Shown here one piece after another: positions 44,534 through 53,341 of a stretch of DNA of 64,000 bases. Made by a program: the position numbers and the translations under genes. Source of the DNA: Phocaeicola coprocola DSM 17136 (GTDB lineage: Bacteria > Bacteroidota > Bacteroidia > Bacteroidales > Bacteroidaceae); assembly GCF_000154845.1 (NCBI RefSeq), contig NZ_DS981495.1:1-64000 (forward strand), written 5' to 3'. Below the pieces are notes generated by a model. The model was not told the origin of the DNA. It was given only the letters and a program-made list of their open reading frames with translations, and searched no databases. Position 1 is the stretch's first letter. Each line of letters begins with the position of its first letter.

Positions 44534-47500
44534 ATGCTGAATAAAATCATACATTTTTCATTACAGAACCGCTTGCTGGTTCTGGTGGCTTCGATATTAT
44601 TGCTGATAGGAGGAACCTATACGGCATTTCATACCGAAGTGGATGTGTTTCCCGACTTGAATGCACCTACCGTAGTCGTAATGACGGAAGCGGGAGGCAT
44701 GGCTGCCGAAGAAGTGGAGCAGCTGGTTACGTTCCCTATCGAAACGGCAGTGAATGGTGCTACGGGAGTACGTCGTGTACGCTCATCGTCGACAACGGGA
44801 TTTTCTGTAGTATGGGTAGAGTTCGATTGGGATACGGACATTTACCTGGCACGTCAGATTGTATCTGAAAAACTGGCAACGGTAGGTGAGGATTTACCCG
44901 ATAATGTGGGCAATCCTACACTCGGTCCACAGTCATCTATTTTAGGTGAGTTGCTGATTGTGGGACTGACTGCCGACAGCACCTCTATGCTCGATTTACG
45001 TACACTTGCCGACTGGACTATCCGTCCGCGTTTGCTGTCTACCGGAGGAGTTGCTCAGGTTGCCGTGTTGGGAGGTGACATTAAAGAATACCAGATACTG
45101 CTGCATCCCGAGCGTATGAAGCACTACGGTGTGACATTGGGAGAAGTCATGGCAGTAACTCGTGGCATGAATCAGAATACCAACGGAGGAGTAATTTATG
45201 AATATGGCAACGAATACATCGTGCGTGGAGTCGTTTCTACGGATAATGTACGCCAGATGGCACGTTCGGTTGTAAAGACAGTCGACGGTGCTCCGGTCAC
45301 ACTGGAAGATATTGCCGACGTACAGGTAGGAGCCCAGCAGCCTAAACTGGGACTTGCTTCGGAAAAAGGTAAACCTGCCGTACTGATAACTGTTACCAAA
45401 CAGCCGAATACAGGAACTATCGAGCTGACGGAAAAGCTGGAAGCTGCTTTGAAAGACTTACAAAAGAATCTTCCGGCAGACGTAAAGGTTTCTACCGATA
45501 TCTTCCGTCAGTCACGTTTCATCGAAAGCTCTATTGGCAATGTACAGGAATCTCTTTACGAAGGAGCTATCTTTGTGGTTATCGTACTTTTCCTTTTCCT
45601 TGCCAACACACGTACTACCATCATTTCGCTGGTTACACTTCCCTTGTCGCTGGTGGTAGCTATTCTGGTACTTCACTATATGGGACTCAGTATCAATACC
45701 ATGAGTCTGGGAGGTATGGCCATTGCCATCGGTTCGCTAGTAGACGATGCCATAGTCGATGTGGAGAACGTATGGAAGCACCTGCGTGAAAACCGTATGC
45801 TTCCTGCCGGCGAACGTAAACCCGTATTGGATGTCGTATTCCATGCTTCGCGTGAAGTGCGTATGCCCATCCTTAACTCAACCCTGATTATCGTAGTGAG
45901 TTTTGTACCTCTGTTCTTCTTGAGTGGTATGGAAGGCAGAATGCTGGTTCCGCTGGGCATCGCGTTCATCGTATCATTATTCGCATCGACAGTCGTAGCG
46001 CTGACACTTACTCCCGTCCTGTGCAGCTATCTGCTGGGAGGAGATTTCAAGAAAAACGGGCTGCCCAAAGAGGCTTTTGTTGCCGTATGGATGAAAAAGT
46101 ATTACGAACGCGGACTGCTCTGGGCACTGGAACATAAGCGGACGGTGCTGGGTGGTACTATAGCCCTGTTTATCGTGGCACTGGGAGCGTTCTTTACGTT
46201 AGGACATAGTTTCTTGCCACCGTTCAACGAAGGTTCGTTCACCATCAATGTAAGCTCTCTTCCCGGTATCTCACTGGAAGAGTCTGATAAGATTGGTCGT
46301 CAGGCAGAGGAACTGCTGCTTACCATTCCCGAAATAAAGACCGTAGCACGCAAGACAGGACGTGCCGAACTCGACGAGCATGCACTGGGTGTAAACGTTT
46401 CGGAAATAGAAGCCCCGTTCGAACTGGACGGTCGTTCCCATCAGGAAGTACTCGAAGAGGTTCGTCATAAATTGTCGGTGCTGACTGGGGCAAATATCGA
46501 AATCGGTCAGCCTATCAGTCACCGTATTGATGCCATGCTGAGTGGTACGCAGGCAAATATCGCTATCAAGCTTTTCGGTGATGACTTGAACAAGATGTTC
46601 TCTTTGGGTAATCAGATAAAAGAGGCTGTAAGCGATGTGGAAGGTATTGCTGACTTGAATGTGGAACAACAGATTGAGCGTCCGGAACTGAAAATTATAC
46701 CTCGCCGGGAAATGCTTGCCAAGTATGGCATTTCACTGGCACAGTTCAATGAATTTGTTACGGTAAACATGGCCGGAGAAGTTGTTTCCCAGGTATACGA
46801 AAAAGGAAAATCTTTCAATCTTGTGGTACGTGCAGCGGAAGATAACCGTGGCTCGATGGAACGCATCAAAGACCTGATGATAGACGATGCTCAGGGACGC
46901 AAGATACCGTTGAGCTACGTGGCGCGCGTGGAATCGTCGATGGGACCGAATACCATTAACCGTGAGAACGTAAAGCGTAAGATTGTCATTTCGGCAAATA
47001 CCAGCGGACGTGACCTGCGCAGTGTAGTAAACGATATCCAGACACGGGTGAACGAAAAGATACAGTTGCCCGAAGGTTATCACATCGAATACGGCGGACA
47101 GTTTGAAAGTGAACAGGCCGCCAGTCGTACCTTATTGCTTACTTCCCTGATGAGTATTGTGGTCATCTTCCTGTTGCTATACATGCAGTTCCGCAATGCT
47201 TCACAGAGTGGCGTGATTTTGCTGAACCTGCCACTTGCCCTGATAGGCGGTGTATTTGCCTTGCTGTGCACTACAGGTGAAGTCAGTATTCCGGCAATCA
47301 TCGGATTTATATCATTATTCGGTATTGCTACCCGTAACGGTATGCTGCTTATCAGCCATTACAATACGTTGCGTGATGAACAAGGAATGGGATTGCGCGA
47401 AAGTATCCTTCGAGGTTCTCTCGACCGTCTGAATCCGATTCTGATGACCGCCTTATCGTCTGCTCTGGCATTGATACCTCTTGCTTTGCGTGGAGGTCTG

Positions 47501-47638
47501 CCCGGCAACGAAATCCAGAGTCCGATGGCAAAGGTTATCCTGGGAGGTTTGCTTACCTCAACTTTCCTCAATGCTTTTGTCATCCCTATTGTGTACGAAC
47601 TGATGAACCGCAAGAAGTCAGATGCTAATAAACAGTAA
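44534..47638 (+). CDS. RND heavy-metal efflux pump (CusA/CzcA family)
   Basis: 1034 residues, 12 membrane helices with two large periplasmic loops, the standard RND layout. The N-terminus I-I-x-F-S-L-Q-N-R-L-L-V and V-D-V-F-P-D-L-N-A-P-T-V near residue 36 are CusA/CzcA features. The proton-relay motif in helix 4 reads D-D-A-I-V-D-V-E-N near residue 400, with the Asp and Glu typical of metal pumps. The methionine triad of CusA cannot be confirmed by eye, so the metal is not fixed. Followed by the outer-membrane factor 2 bases after its stop. Confidence 0.92.
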   Translation: MLNKIIHFSLQNRLLVLVASILLLIGGTYTAFHTEVDVFPDLNAPTVVVMTEAGGMAAEEVEQLVTFPIETAVNGATGVRRVRSSSTTGFSVVWVEFDWDTDIYLARQIVSEKLATVGEDLPDNVGNPTLGPQSSILGELLIVGLTADSTSMLDLRTLADWTIRPRLLSTGGVAQVAVLGGDIKEYQILLHPERMKHYGVTLGEVMAVTRGMNQNTNGGVIYEYGNEYIVRGVVSTDNVRQMARSVVKTVDGAPVTLEDIADVQVGAQQPKLGLASEKGKPAVLITVTKQPNTGTIELTEKLEAALKDLQKNLPADVKVSTDIFRQSRFIESSIGNVQESLYEGAIFVVIVLFLFLANTRTTIISLVTLPLSLVVAILVLHYMGLSINTMSLGGMAIAIGSLVDDAIVDVENVWKHLRENRMLPAGERKPVLDVVFHASREVRMPILNSTLIIVVSFVPLFFLSGMEGRMLVPLGIAFIVSLFASTVVALTLTPVLCSYLLGGDFKKNGLPKEAFVAVWMKKYYERGLLWALEHKRTVLGGTIALFIVALGAFFTLGHSFLPPFNEGSFTINVSSLPGISLEESDKIGRQAEELLLTIPEIKTVARKTGRAELDEHALGVNVSEIEAPFELDGRSHQEVLEEVRHKLSVLTGANIEIGQPISHRIDAMLSGTQANIAIKLFGDDLNKMFSLGNQIKEAVSDVEGIADLNVEQQIERPELKIIPRREMLAKYGISLAQFNEFVTVNMAGEVVSQVYEKGKSFNLVVRAAEDNRGSMERIKDLMIDDAQGRKIPLSYVARVESSMGPNTINRENVKRKIVISANTSGRDLRSVVNDIQTRVNEKIQLPEGYHIEYGGQFESEQAASRTLLLTSLMSIVVIFLLLYMQFRNASQSGVILLNLPLALIGGVFALLCTTGEVSIPAIIGFISLFGIATRNGMLLISHYNTLRDEQGMGLRESILRGSLDRLNPILMTALSSALALIPLALRGGLPGNEIQSPMAKVILGGLLTSTFLNAFVIPIVYELMNRKKSDANKQ

Positions 47639-47640
47639 TT

Positions 47641-48816
47641 ATGAAACATACCTATATTACATTGGCTGCATGTCTGTTTTTTACGGCAGGCATGCAGGCA
47701 CAGAGCATCGATGAGGTGCTCCGTCAGATAGAACAGAATAATAAAGAATTGCAGTCACAGCAACATGCTACACGAGCTGCACAATTGGAAGTCCAGACGC
47801 AGAATAACCTGGAAGATCCTTCGGTAGAATATAGTCCGTTTTATACCAAAGGTATTACCGGTATGTCGAGTTCGGAACTGGTCGTGACACAGGGATTCGA
47901 TTTTCCCACCTTGTATGCGGCACGCAGCCGTTCGGGAAAGTTGCAGCGTGAAGCCCTTCACCGTCAGTATGAGGCTACCCGTCGCGATATACTGCTGAAT
48001 GCAAAGAATCTCTGCTTGGATCTTGTAATGCTGAATAAACAGCAAGGTCTGCTGGAAGAACGGAAAAAGAATGCCGACGAACTGCTTGCCTTGTTCGAAA
48101 AACGGCTGGAAGAAGGGGATGCCGGCATACTGGAAGTCAATAAAATCAAGATGGAACGGATGAGTGTGCAGACAGAAGTTTCGCTGAACAATGCGGCTCA
48201 TCGTACCGCCTTGCAGCAGTTGCTTGCCATGAACGGCAATCTTCCGATGGACTTTACCTCACGCGATTATCCGCAGGTGGAAGCACTGAAAGACTATAAC
48301 GCCTTGTACGATGAGGTGATGGCTACCGATGCTACGCTGCTGGCTGCTGATGCCGCTGCGCGTGCTGCCGAGAAGAACATCAGTGTAAGTCGTCAGAGCT
48401 GGTTGCCGAAACTGGAAATAGGCTATCGTCGCAACACTTCACTCGATGAAAAGAGCAACGGCTTCCTTATCGGAGGAAGTTTGCCGATCTTTTCGAATAG
48501 GAAGAAGCACCAGATAGCCCGTGCACAAGCTATCAGCGCCCAGTATCAGTTGGATAATGCCCGCTTGCAGGCAGAGGCTCAGGTCCAGAGCCAGTTCAAC
48601 GAAATGCAGCAGTTGACTACCGCCATGCAGGCATACGACGTGGAGCTGATGCATCAAACGCTGGACATGCTGAAAGAAGCCGTTACCGCAGGACAACTTT
48701 CTATCATCGATTACTATACGGAAGCCGACAATGTATACCGTAACTTGCAGGCTTACATGGAACTGGAGAATCAGTACCAGAAGCTGATGGCAAGCATTTA
48801 CAAAAATCGGTTGTAA
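47641..48816 (+). CDS. TolC family outer membrane efflux protein
   Basis: 391 residues. Signal peptide (1-20, A-G-M-Q-A-Q) then the long helical hairpins of the TolC fold, with the first repeat around residues 22-200 and the second from ~210. Q-I-E-Q-N-N-K-E-L near residue 30 and W-L-P-K-L-E-I-G-Y near residue 254 are family features. It forms the outer-membrane channel for the adjacent adaptor and pump. The protein is shorter than classical TolC, as usual for CusC/CzcC types in Bacteroidetes. Confidence 0.9.
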   Translation: MKHTYITLAACLFFTAGMQAQSIDEVLRQIEQNNKELQSQQHATRAAQLEVQTQNNLEDPSVEYSPFYTKGITGMSSSELVVTQGFDFPTLYAARSRSGKLQREALHRQYEATRRDILLNAKNLCLDLVMLNKQQGLLEERKKNADELLALFEKRLEEGDAGILEVNKIKMERMSVQTEVSLNNAAHRTALQQLLAMNGNLPMDFTSRDYPQVEALKDYNALYDEVMATDATLLAADAAARAAEKNISVSRQSWLPKLEIGYRRNTSLDEKSNGFLIGGSLPIFSNRKKHQIARAQAISAQYQLDNARLQAEAQVQSQFNEMQQLTTAMQAYDVELMHQTLDMLKEAVTAGQLSIIDYYTEADNVYRNLQAYMELENQYQKLMASIYKNRL

Positions 48817-48864
48817 AGTGGCTATAATTTGTTCTCTGAAAGTTGCTATTGGTAACAGAAGATA

Positions 48865-48895
48865 TTGTCAGATTAAGAGTTGTTTTGTATCTTTG
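48865..48895 (+). promoter_or_regulatory. Promoter abutting a possible leaderless small gene
   Basis: TTG at 48865-48867, a 20-base spacer and TATCTTTG at 48888-48895. The ATG at 48901 lies only 5 bases after the -7 box, so transcription would start at or very near the first codon. Confidence 0.55.
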
Positions 48896-48900
48896 CAAAT

Positions 48901-49089
48901 ATGAAGAAAGAATTAGGTAAATGGCTGATGGATATAGCCAAGTATTTGACGACAGCGGTTTTGTTGTCCTCTGTTTTCAACGACATAAAGGACTCTTGGA
49001 TAATTTACTTTGTTGTGTCTATTGCCATAGTATTAACACTACTTTCAGGCTTATGGCTTGTAAGAGAAGAAAAAAAGGAGGGAGAATGA
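48901..49089 (+). CDS. Small two-helix membrane protein (DUF6722-like)
   Basis: 62 residues from the ATG at 48901; a TTG at 48880 is in frame but lies within the promoter. It begins M-K-K-E-L-G-K-W-L-M-D-I-A-K-Y-L, has two membrane helices (~14-28 and 32-52) and a charged tail ending R-E-E-K-K-E-G-E. It resembles small Bacteroidales membrane proteins labelled DUF6722, from memory. Function unknown. Followed immediately by an even smaller ORF. Confidence 0.65.
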   Translation: MKKELGKWLMDIAKYLTTAVLLSSVFNDIKDSWIIYFVVSIAIVLTLLSGLWLVREEKKEGE

Positions 49090-49090
49090 T

Positions 49091-49201
49091 ATGGGAGCAA
49101 TTATCATGTCAGTACTTGTGTCGGTTATAGCTATTGTCGGTGTGATTTACTTTAATCATCAAGACAAGAAAGAAGCATTGAAAAATAATAATAAAGGATA
49201 G
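49091..49201 (+). CDS. 36-residue single-helix micropeptide
   Basis: ATG one base after the preceding stop, TAG at 49199-49201. One membrane helix (residues ~3-22, rich in Val and Ile) followed by a basic tail (H-Q-D-K-K-E-A-L-K-N-N-N-K-G). The tight spacing and single-pass layout suggest it is made with its neighbour. A terminator follows. Too short for family assignment. Confidence 0.5.
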   Translation: MGAIIMSVLVSVIAIVGVIYFNHQDKKEALKNNNKG

Positions 49202-49246
49202 TTTGTAACACACATTGGTTCGAACTACCTGAGTTTATAAAGTTAG

Positions 49247-49290
49247 AAAAGCTATTGGAGACGTATATTTCCAGTGGCTTTTCTTTTTTT
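49247..49290 (+). terminator. Terminator after the micropeptide gene
   Basis: AAAAGCTATTGGA (49247-49259) and TCCAGTGGCTTTT (49270-49282) pair, followed by CTTTTTTT. Confidence 0.7.
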
Positions 49291-49330
49291 GTGAATGGTT
49301 GTATTGATTCTGTTAAAGTAAAGGATCTTC

Positions 49331-49749
49331 TTAAATAATGATAGTCATTAATTCCATGATCAGTATGCTGAATAGAGGAAATAAAATAACAAATACAACG
49401 TAATATAATCCAATTTTATAGTTTTCCTTTCTTTTCTTTAAATCCATTTGTAAATATTCTTCGTGAATTGCCTGAACATATTTTTTTGTTTTAAGTGTTT
49501 TACGAAAAAATACTTAGCCGAAAAACATAATATTGTAACGCAAACAATAAGTGTGGAATTGTTTCTCAATTCATTAAATAATCGTACGGATAAAAAAAGC
49601 AATATAATTACTATATATGAGAATACAATCAAAAAACCTACTCCTATGTGGTTATATACTTCATTGTCATTATATTCCATTTTTTGCTTTTCTAAAGAAT
49701 ATATTTTATAGATAACTATTTTCTGTAAGCAGTTTTGTATTGCTTTCAT
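49331..49749 (-). pseudogene. Four-helix membrane protein, frameshifted at a 7-A tract
   Basis: The frame from the ATG at 49749 ends early at 49438. One extra A in the run at 49481-49487 (A7 on the coding strand) would restore a frame running to a stop at 49331-49333. The restored C-terminus (Y-V-Q-A-I-H-E-E-Y-L-Q-M-D) aligns with Y-V-Q-I-V-H-E-E-Y-L-K-M-N of the neighbouring gene, so the shift is real relative to its paralogue. Restored length is about 139 residues with four membrane helices. It could be a true pseudogene, a slippage-controlled gene or an assembly error. Confidence 0.7.
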
Positions 49750-49789
49750 AGGTACTTATTTATAAACAGTTACAGCTGAAAGAGTCAAC

Positions 49790-50224
49790 TTAAAAGATTA
49801 CAGTTATCAGCTTTAAGAACGCAATAATTATAATAGGATAAAAGAATATAGGTATTACTTTCCATAATCCACGCTTATAATGTTTTTTTCTTTCTTCTAC
49901 ATTCATTTTTAAATATTCTTCGTGGACTATCTGAACATAACTACTTTTCTTAAGCTTTTTCATAATTAAATGAACCGCTATTTGACACAAAATAACAACT
50001 CCTATGCCAGTTGCTAACGGATTTTGCAGAGTACCAAAGATGCGTATAAGAATAAAGATAAAACTTATGACAGTATATACAACAAATGTCTGTAAAGTTA
50101 CCCAAATTCCATCGTAAACACTGCTTTCATCATATTCTCGTTTGTTTATATCCAGCAAATAAATATTTGCAATTACAATCTCATAATAGAATGATTTTAT
50201 TTTTTCATACCCTTTTATGTGCAT
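49790..50224 (-). CDS. Four-helix membrane protein, paralogue of the frameshifted neighbour
   Basis: 144 residues with membrane segments near 45-62, 70-88, 120-132 and 133-143. Shared words with the downstream paralogue include (E/K)-I-V-I-x-x-I-Y-x-L, the Y-x-x-I/G-x-V core, and H-E-E-Y-L. No known family recognised. The ATG used here (50222-50224) lies inside the end of the IS21 element; before insertion the frame reads back to an in-frame stop without an ATG, so the native start may have been lost or used another codon. Function unknown. Confidence 0.6.
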   Translation of the reverse strand: MHIKGYEKIKSFYYEIVIANIYLLDINKREYDESSVYDGIWVTLQTFVVYTVISFIFILIRIFGTLQNPLATGIGVVILCQIAVHLIMKKLKKSSYVQIVHEEYLKMNVEERKKHYKRGLWKVIPIFFYPIIIIAFLKLITVIF

Positions 50225-50225
50225 A

Positions 50226-50270
50226 TTCCGGCGGATACCCGTTCAGCATTTCCGGTGATATCCGTTCAGT
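50226..50270. repeat. IS21 left-end terminal repeats (two copies)
   Basis: TTCCGGCGGATACCCGTTCA at about 50226-50245 and a shorter copy TTCCGGTGATATCCGTTCA at 50250-50268 match the inverted form of the right-end repeats. Such repeats are transposase binding sites in IS21-type elements. Confidence 0.8.
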
Positions 50271-50301
50271 CCCCAGTTAGTATTCAGTGTTGTTGGCAAA
50301 G

Positions 50302-51030
50302 TTAATACTTCTTTCTTAGGCTCTCTCCTTTAAGGTCAAATTTTATTGCCTTATGCACGATTCTGTCCAGACAGGCTTCCGCAATGAGCTCGCTTTGGAA
50401 CACATCATACCAGTCTGCAACGGGAAGCTGGCTGGCCGGGATGAGTGCCTTCCGGTTGTACCGGTCATCTATGATCTGTTCAAAGTCATGCTGTATCTGG
50501 CCGTCCAGCTTGACCATCCCAAAGTCATCGATAATCAGCAGGTCATGTGCGTTCAGCTTCCGGAAGAAGTTTGTTTCCCGTCCTTCCAGATGTGCAAGCT
50601 TCAGGTTCTCGATGAGCATGTTCATCGTGAAGTACAGTACCTTCCGGCCGTTCCTGCATGCCCTGTCACCCAGGGCACAGGCAAAGTAGGACTTCCCGGT
50701 TCCTGCCGGTCCGGTAATGATGACCGTCATTCCGCCCGTGATGTAATTTCCGGTTGCAAGGTCGGCTGCAGAGCAGGTCTGTATGCCCCTTGCCGTGTCC
50801 GTTTCAAGTTCTTCCATCGAGGCTCTCAGACGGAAGCCGGCATTCTTTATAAGACGCTGGATGCGGTTGTTCCCTCTCGTGTCACGTTCGTACTGGAGCA
50901 TGATCTGCATGCCTTCACGCAGGGTAAGCTTGTCCAACTGATGTGTTTCTTCCAGAGAGCTCCAGCAGCTTGCCATTCCCGGAAGCTTCAGCTTGTGCAG
51001 TGTTCTTTCTGTTTCGTTGCTCATAATCAT
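50302..51030 (-). CDS. istB: IS21 helper ATPase
   Basis: 242 residues; an alternative ATG two codons in gives M-S-N-E-T-E-R. AAA+ domain with Walker A I-T-G-P-A-G-T-G-K-S-Y near residue 105, Walker B L-L-I-I-D-D-F-G near residue 165, and a C-terminal S-Q-L-P-V-A-D-W-Y motif near residue 198. IstB regulates target capture for IstA. Its ATG lies directly after the istA stop. No frameshift is seen. Confidence 0.93.
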   Translation of the reverse strand: MIMSNETERTLHKLKLPGMASCWSSLEETHQLDKLTLREGMQIMLQYERDTRGNNRIQRLIKNAGFRLRASMEELETDTARGIQTCSAADLATGNYITGGMTVIITGPAGTGKSYFACALGDRACRNGRKVLYFTMNMLIENLKLAHLEGRETNFFRKLNAHDLLIIDDFGMVKLDGQIQHDFEQIIDDRYNRKALIPASQLPVADWYDVFQSELIAEACLDRIVHKAIKFDLKGESLRKKY

Positions 51031-52638
51031 TTATTGTTGTTGGTTTATGTCATTTCCTGTAAAATAGTCTTTTCCGCGCATGTTCCCGTGGTTTGACGGT
51101 GTAGGCGCATGGAAGATTACCGTCTCGTCTGCGGATGCATTCATGCCGTTACGTCTGAGTATGGCTTCAAACTTGCTGTAGGAGTAAATACCGTACTCCA
51201 TGCACTGACGGCAGGTAAGGTCAAACGTGGCAAGGTCATACTTCCTTCTGAGGCTGACTATGGAGTTGCACAGCTTGTAATACACCTCTTCAGGCTGTGC
51301 GGTACGTTTGGGGTCAAAGATTCTTTTTACATATTCATGGCAGTCAGGTGATATATCTTTTGCTTTCTCCACATAATAGGCTGCCGAACGCTCCATAATC
51401 ACCCTGCAGCTGGATGCGAGATGTTCCCTGACTGTGGTATAGCCGTATGTATGGCTGCGGATATGTGAGGCCACCAGTTTCTGCTCCACATAGACCTTGA
51501 CCCATGAACGCGTAAAGACTACTCTTGCCTGTTTTCCTACATGGATATAGGGGACGGAGTAAAAATGGGTCACCTTGTCCTGTCTCAGCTCCACATGGCA
51601 GTTTGCCTGTACTTTCAGATCGGCATACAGGCGCATCTCATAGGGTTCCGGTTTCAAGGGTTTCAGCAGCTCCTTCTCCATGGCATGAAAACGCTCCTCA
51701 CGGCTGTAGGGACGCTTCTGCATACGGGTCTGGTTGTGCCTTTCCATCAGCTCCCATACGGCACGGTTCAGTTCCAGGAGTGAATGGAAGGTACGGTTAC
51801 GCAATCTGGCATAGACACGGTTATATGTAATCCTTACGGAGTCCTCTACCAGAGCCTTCTGTGTCGGCGATGCCGGGTCGCATGGCAGTACCACGAAATG
51901 GTAGTAGTTGCCCATGTCCTCAAGAGCCTTGTTCAGCTTCGGCTCATGCCGGTCATTGCTGATTACAGCCGATTTGAGGTTGTCAGGAGTCAGTATGGAA
52001 GGTACACCGCCCAGATGTTCCAGACACATCCTTATGGCATACAGAAAGTCCTCCGTCTTCTGCGAAGGTACACATACCACATAGGTATAGTCGCTGTAAG
52101 GCATGCAGGCGACAAACACCTCCACCTTGACAATTTCTCCGGTTTCGGCATCCACATAGCTGAGCTTGTCACCGGCAAAGTCCACCATGAGCTTTTCACC
52201 CGGTTTGTAGGTGTTGGCCAGTACGGCCGTAACATCCTTCTTCGCAACGAGATTCTGCTTCAGATGGTAATAGAACTGTGACTTGCCGTAACCATCGGGA
52301 TGAGTCGCACGGTATTCATCGAACAGGACCTGACGGCTTACATGGGATTTGGGGTCCGCCAGCAGTTCCCTGTATCTGGGTAGCAGGATCAGAAACTCTT
52401 CCATTCTCCTGTCCGTATATGCCGGAGAACCAGCATGGAACATCCGTTCCAACTCGGGATCGTCAATCTCAAGGAGGTCGCTGATGTTCCATCCGTTGGC
52501 TTTTACTGTATTCACATAACCGTTGACGGTTTCCTTGTCAATCGGTAACTTGCGGCTTACACCGCGGTTGGATTCTCCGGCCTGCTTGAGCTGGAGTACT
52601 TGTTTTATCAGACTCATATCCTTTGTTGTTCCTGCCAT
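51031..52638 (-). CDS. istA: IS21 transposase
   Basis: 535 residues from the ATG at 52638 (M-A-G-T-T-K-D-M-S). The longer frame to 52893 runs through the terminal repeats and was rejected. An N-terminal helix-turn-helix (Q-A-G-E-S-N-R-G-V-S-R-K-L, residues ~18-30) binds the end repeats. The DDE core has L-M-V-D-F-A-G-D near residue 140, I-L-T-P-D-N-L-K near residue 220 and K-A-L-V-E-D-S-V near residue 257. A C-terminal beta-barrel follows. Intact. Confidence 0.93.
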   Translation of the reverse strand: MAGTTKDMSLIKQVLQLKQAGESNRGVSRKLPIDKETVNGYVNTVKANGWNISDLLEIDDPELERMFHAGSPAYTDRRMEEFLILLPRYRELLADPKSHVSRQVLFDEYRATHPDGYGKSQFYYHLKQNLVAKKDVTAVLANTYKPGEKLMVDFAGDKLSYVDAETGEIVKVEVFVACMPYSDYTYVVCVPSQKTEDFLYAIRMCLEHLGGVPSILTPDNLKSAVISNDRHEPKLNKALEDMGNYYHFVVLPCDPASPTQKALVEDSVRITYNRVYARLRNRTFHSLLELNRAVWELMERHNQTRMQKRPYSREERFHAMEKELLKPLKPEPYEMRLYADLKVQANCHVELRQDKVTHFYSVPYIHVGKQARVVFTRSWVKVYVEQKLVASHIRSHTYGYTTVREHLASSCRVIMERSAAYYVEKAKDISPDCHEYVKRIFDPKRTAQPEEVYYKLCNSIVSLRRKYDLATFDLTCRQCMEYGIYSYSKFEAILRRNGMNASADETVIFHAPTPSNHGNMRGKDYFTGNDINQQQ

Positions 52639-52696
52639 GACTGTGCTGTTTCTTGTTAGCTTACCAGCACAAAGGAAACTGAAACCGGGGAAAGAA

Positions 52697-52993
52697 TGAA
52701 CGGATATGCTCCGGAAACGAAGATATACGCTCACAATTCCATGCACGGCTGAACGGATATACTCCGGAAAATCTGAAAGCATACGTCTAAAGTGAACGGG
52801 TATGCTCCGGAAAAAGGGTGCTACAACCTGCAATTCTCGGAGGTGAACGGATATGCTCCGGAAAAATTGAGATTTTAATGTCTGGTTATCCATTTTTTCA
52901 TCCTTTTAGGGGATGAACGGATAAAAATTACGCTTTTAAGGTATGGTTTTATACCCTAATAAGCTGCCGGAAAGTGAACGGGTATGCTCCGGA
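52697..52993. repeat. IS21 right-end terminal repeats (five copies plus a partial)
   Basis: TGAACGGATATGCTCCGGAA or one- to two-base variants at 52697-52716, 52750-52769, 52793-52812, 52844-52863 and 52974-52993, with a partial (TGAACGGATA) near 52914. Spacing is 43-60 bases except for the longer gap at the partial copy. All share one orientation, inverted relative to the left end. Confidence 0.85.
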
Positions 52994-53007
52994 ATATGTA
53001 CTTTTAT

Positions 53008-53341
53008 GTTTAAATATTATATAAGTAGCTGTATAGATACTTAGGTTAATGGATTTTTTAAGTTTAGACTTATAGATTAGGTTATCGGCAAACTTATATG
53101 CAATATTCGTAAAATTTTTCAATATATGCAAGCTTGTGAGCGTTCGTTTGTGTTACGGAGAAAGTGTAATTGTGGCATGATTGTAATCGGTGGTTATTGT
53201 TGAGACAGAGAGAAAGTGTCCGGATAGCTCTGTAATGTTCAAATAATCTGTTCTCTCACTTAGTCTTTCCGGTGGAAGAATAAGGGAGATTTTATTTTTA
53301 TTTCCTAATTTTGCACTTGCAACTAATTAACGGATAAAGAA
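53008..53341. other. Intergenic region between IS21 and metA
   Basis: A/T-rich, no credible gene on either strand; a 60-residue minus-strand frame crosses the IS border and looks spurious. TAATTTTG at 53306-53313 is a plausible metA -7 element. Confidence 0.5.
53306..53313 (+). promoter_or_regulatory. -7 element for metA
   Basis: TAATTTTG matches TAnnTTTG, 28 bases before the ATG. No convincing -33 box. No SAM riboswitch-like structure was recognised. Confidence 0.4.

Larger units (their letters stand above)
50212..53007. mobile_element. IS21-family element with 8-bp target duplication
   Basis: CTTTTATG occurs at 50212-50219 and 53000-53007, directly flanking an element from 50220 to 52999 (2780 bp). 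Left end TGCATATTCCGG and right end, reverse complemented, TACATATTCCGG, are near-identical inverted repeats. Inside are istA and istB and, near both ends, several copies of a 20-base binding-site-like repeat. The clean duplication indicates a fairly recent and intact insertion. Confidence 0.9.

Noticed and set aside
52639-52893. N-terminal extension of istA to 52893
   Set aside because: It runs through the IS21 terminal repeats; the ATG at 52638 matches the family start.
52949-53131. 60-codon minus-strand ORF across the IS21 right border
   Set aside because: Lysine/isoleucine-rich, spans the insertion junction, no recognisable feature.
53008-53341. SAM-responsive riboswitch upstream of metA
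   Set aside because: No conserved paired architecture could be recognised by eye, only an A/T-rich leader with a promoter box.
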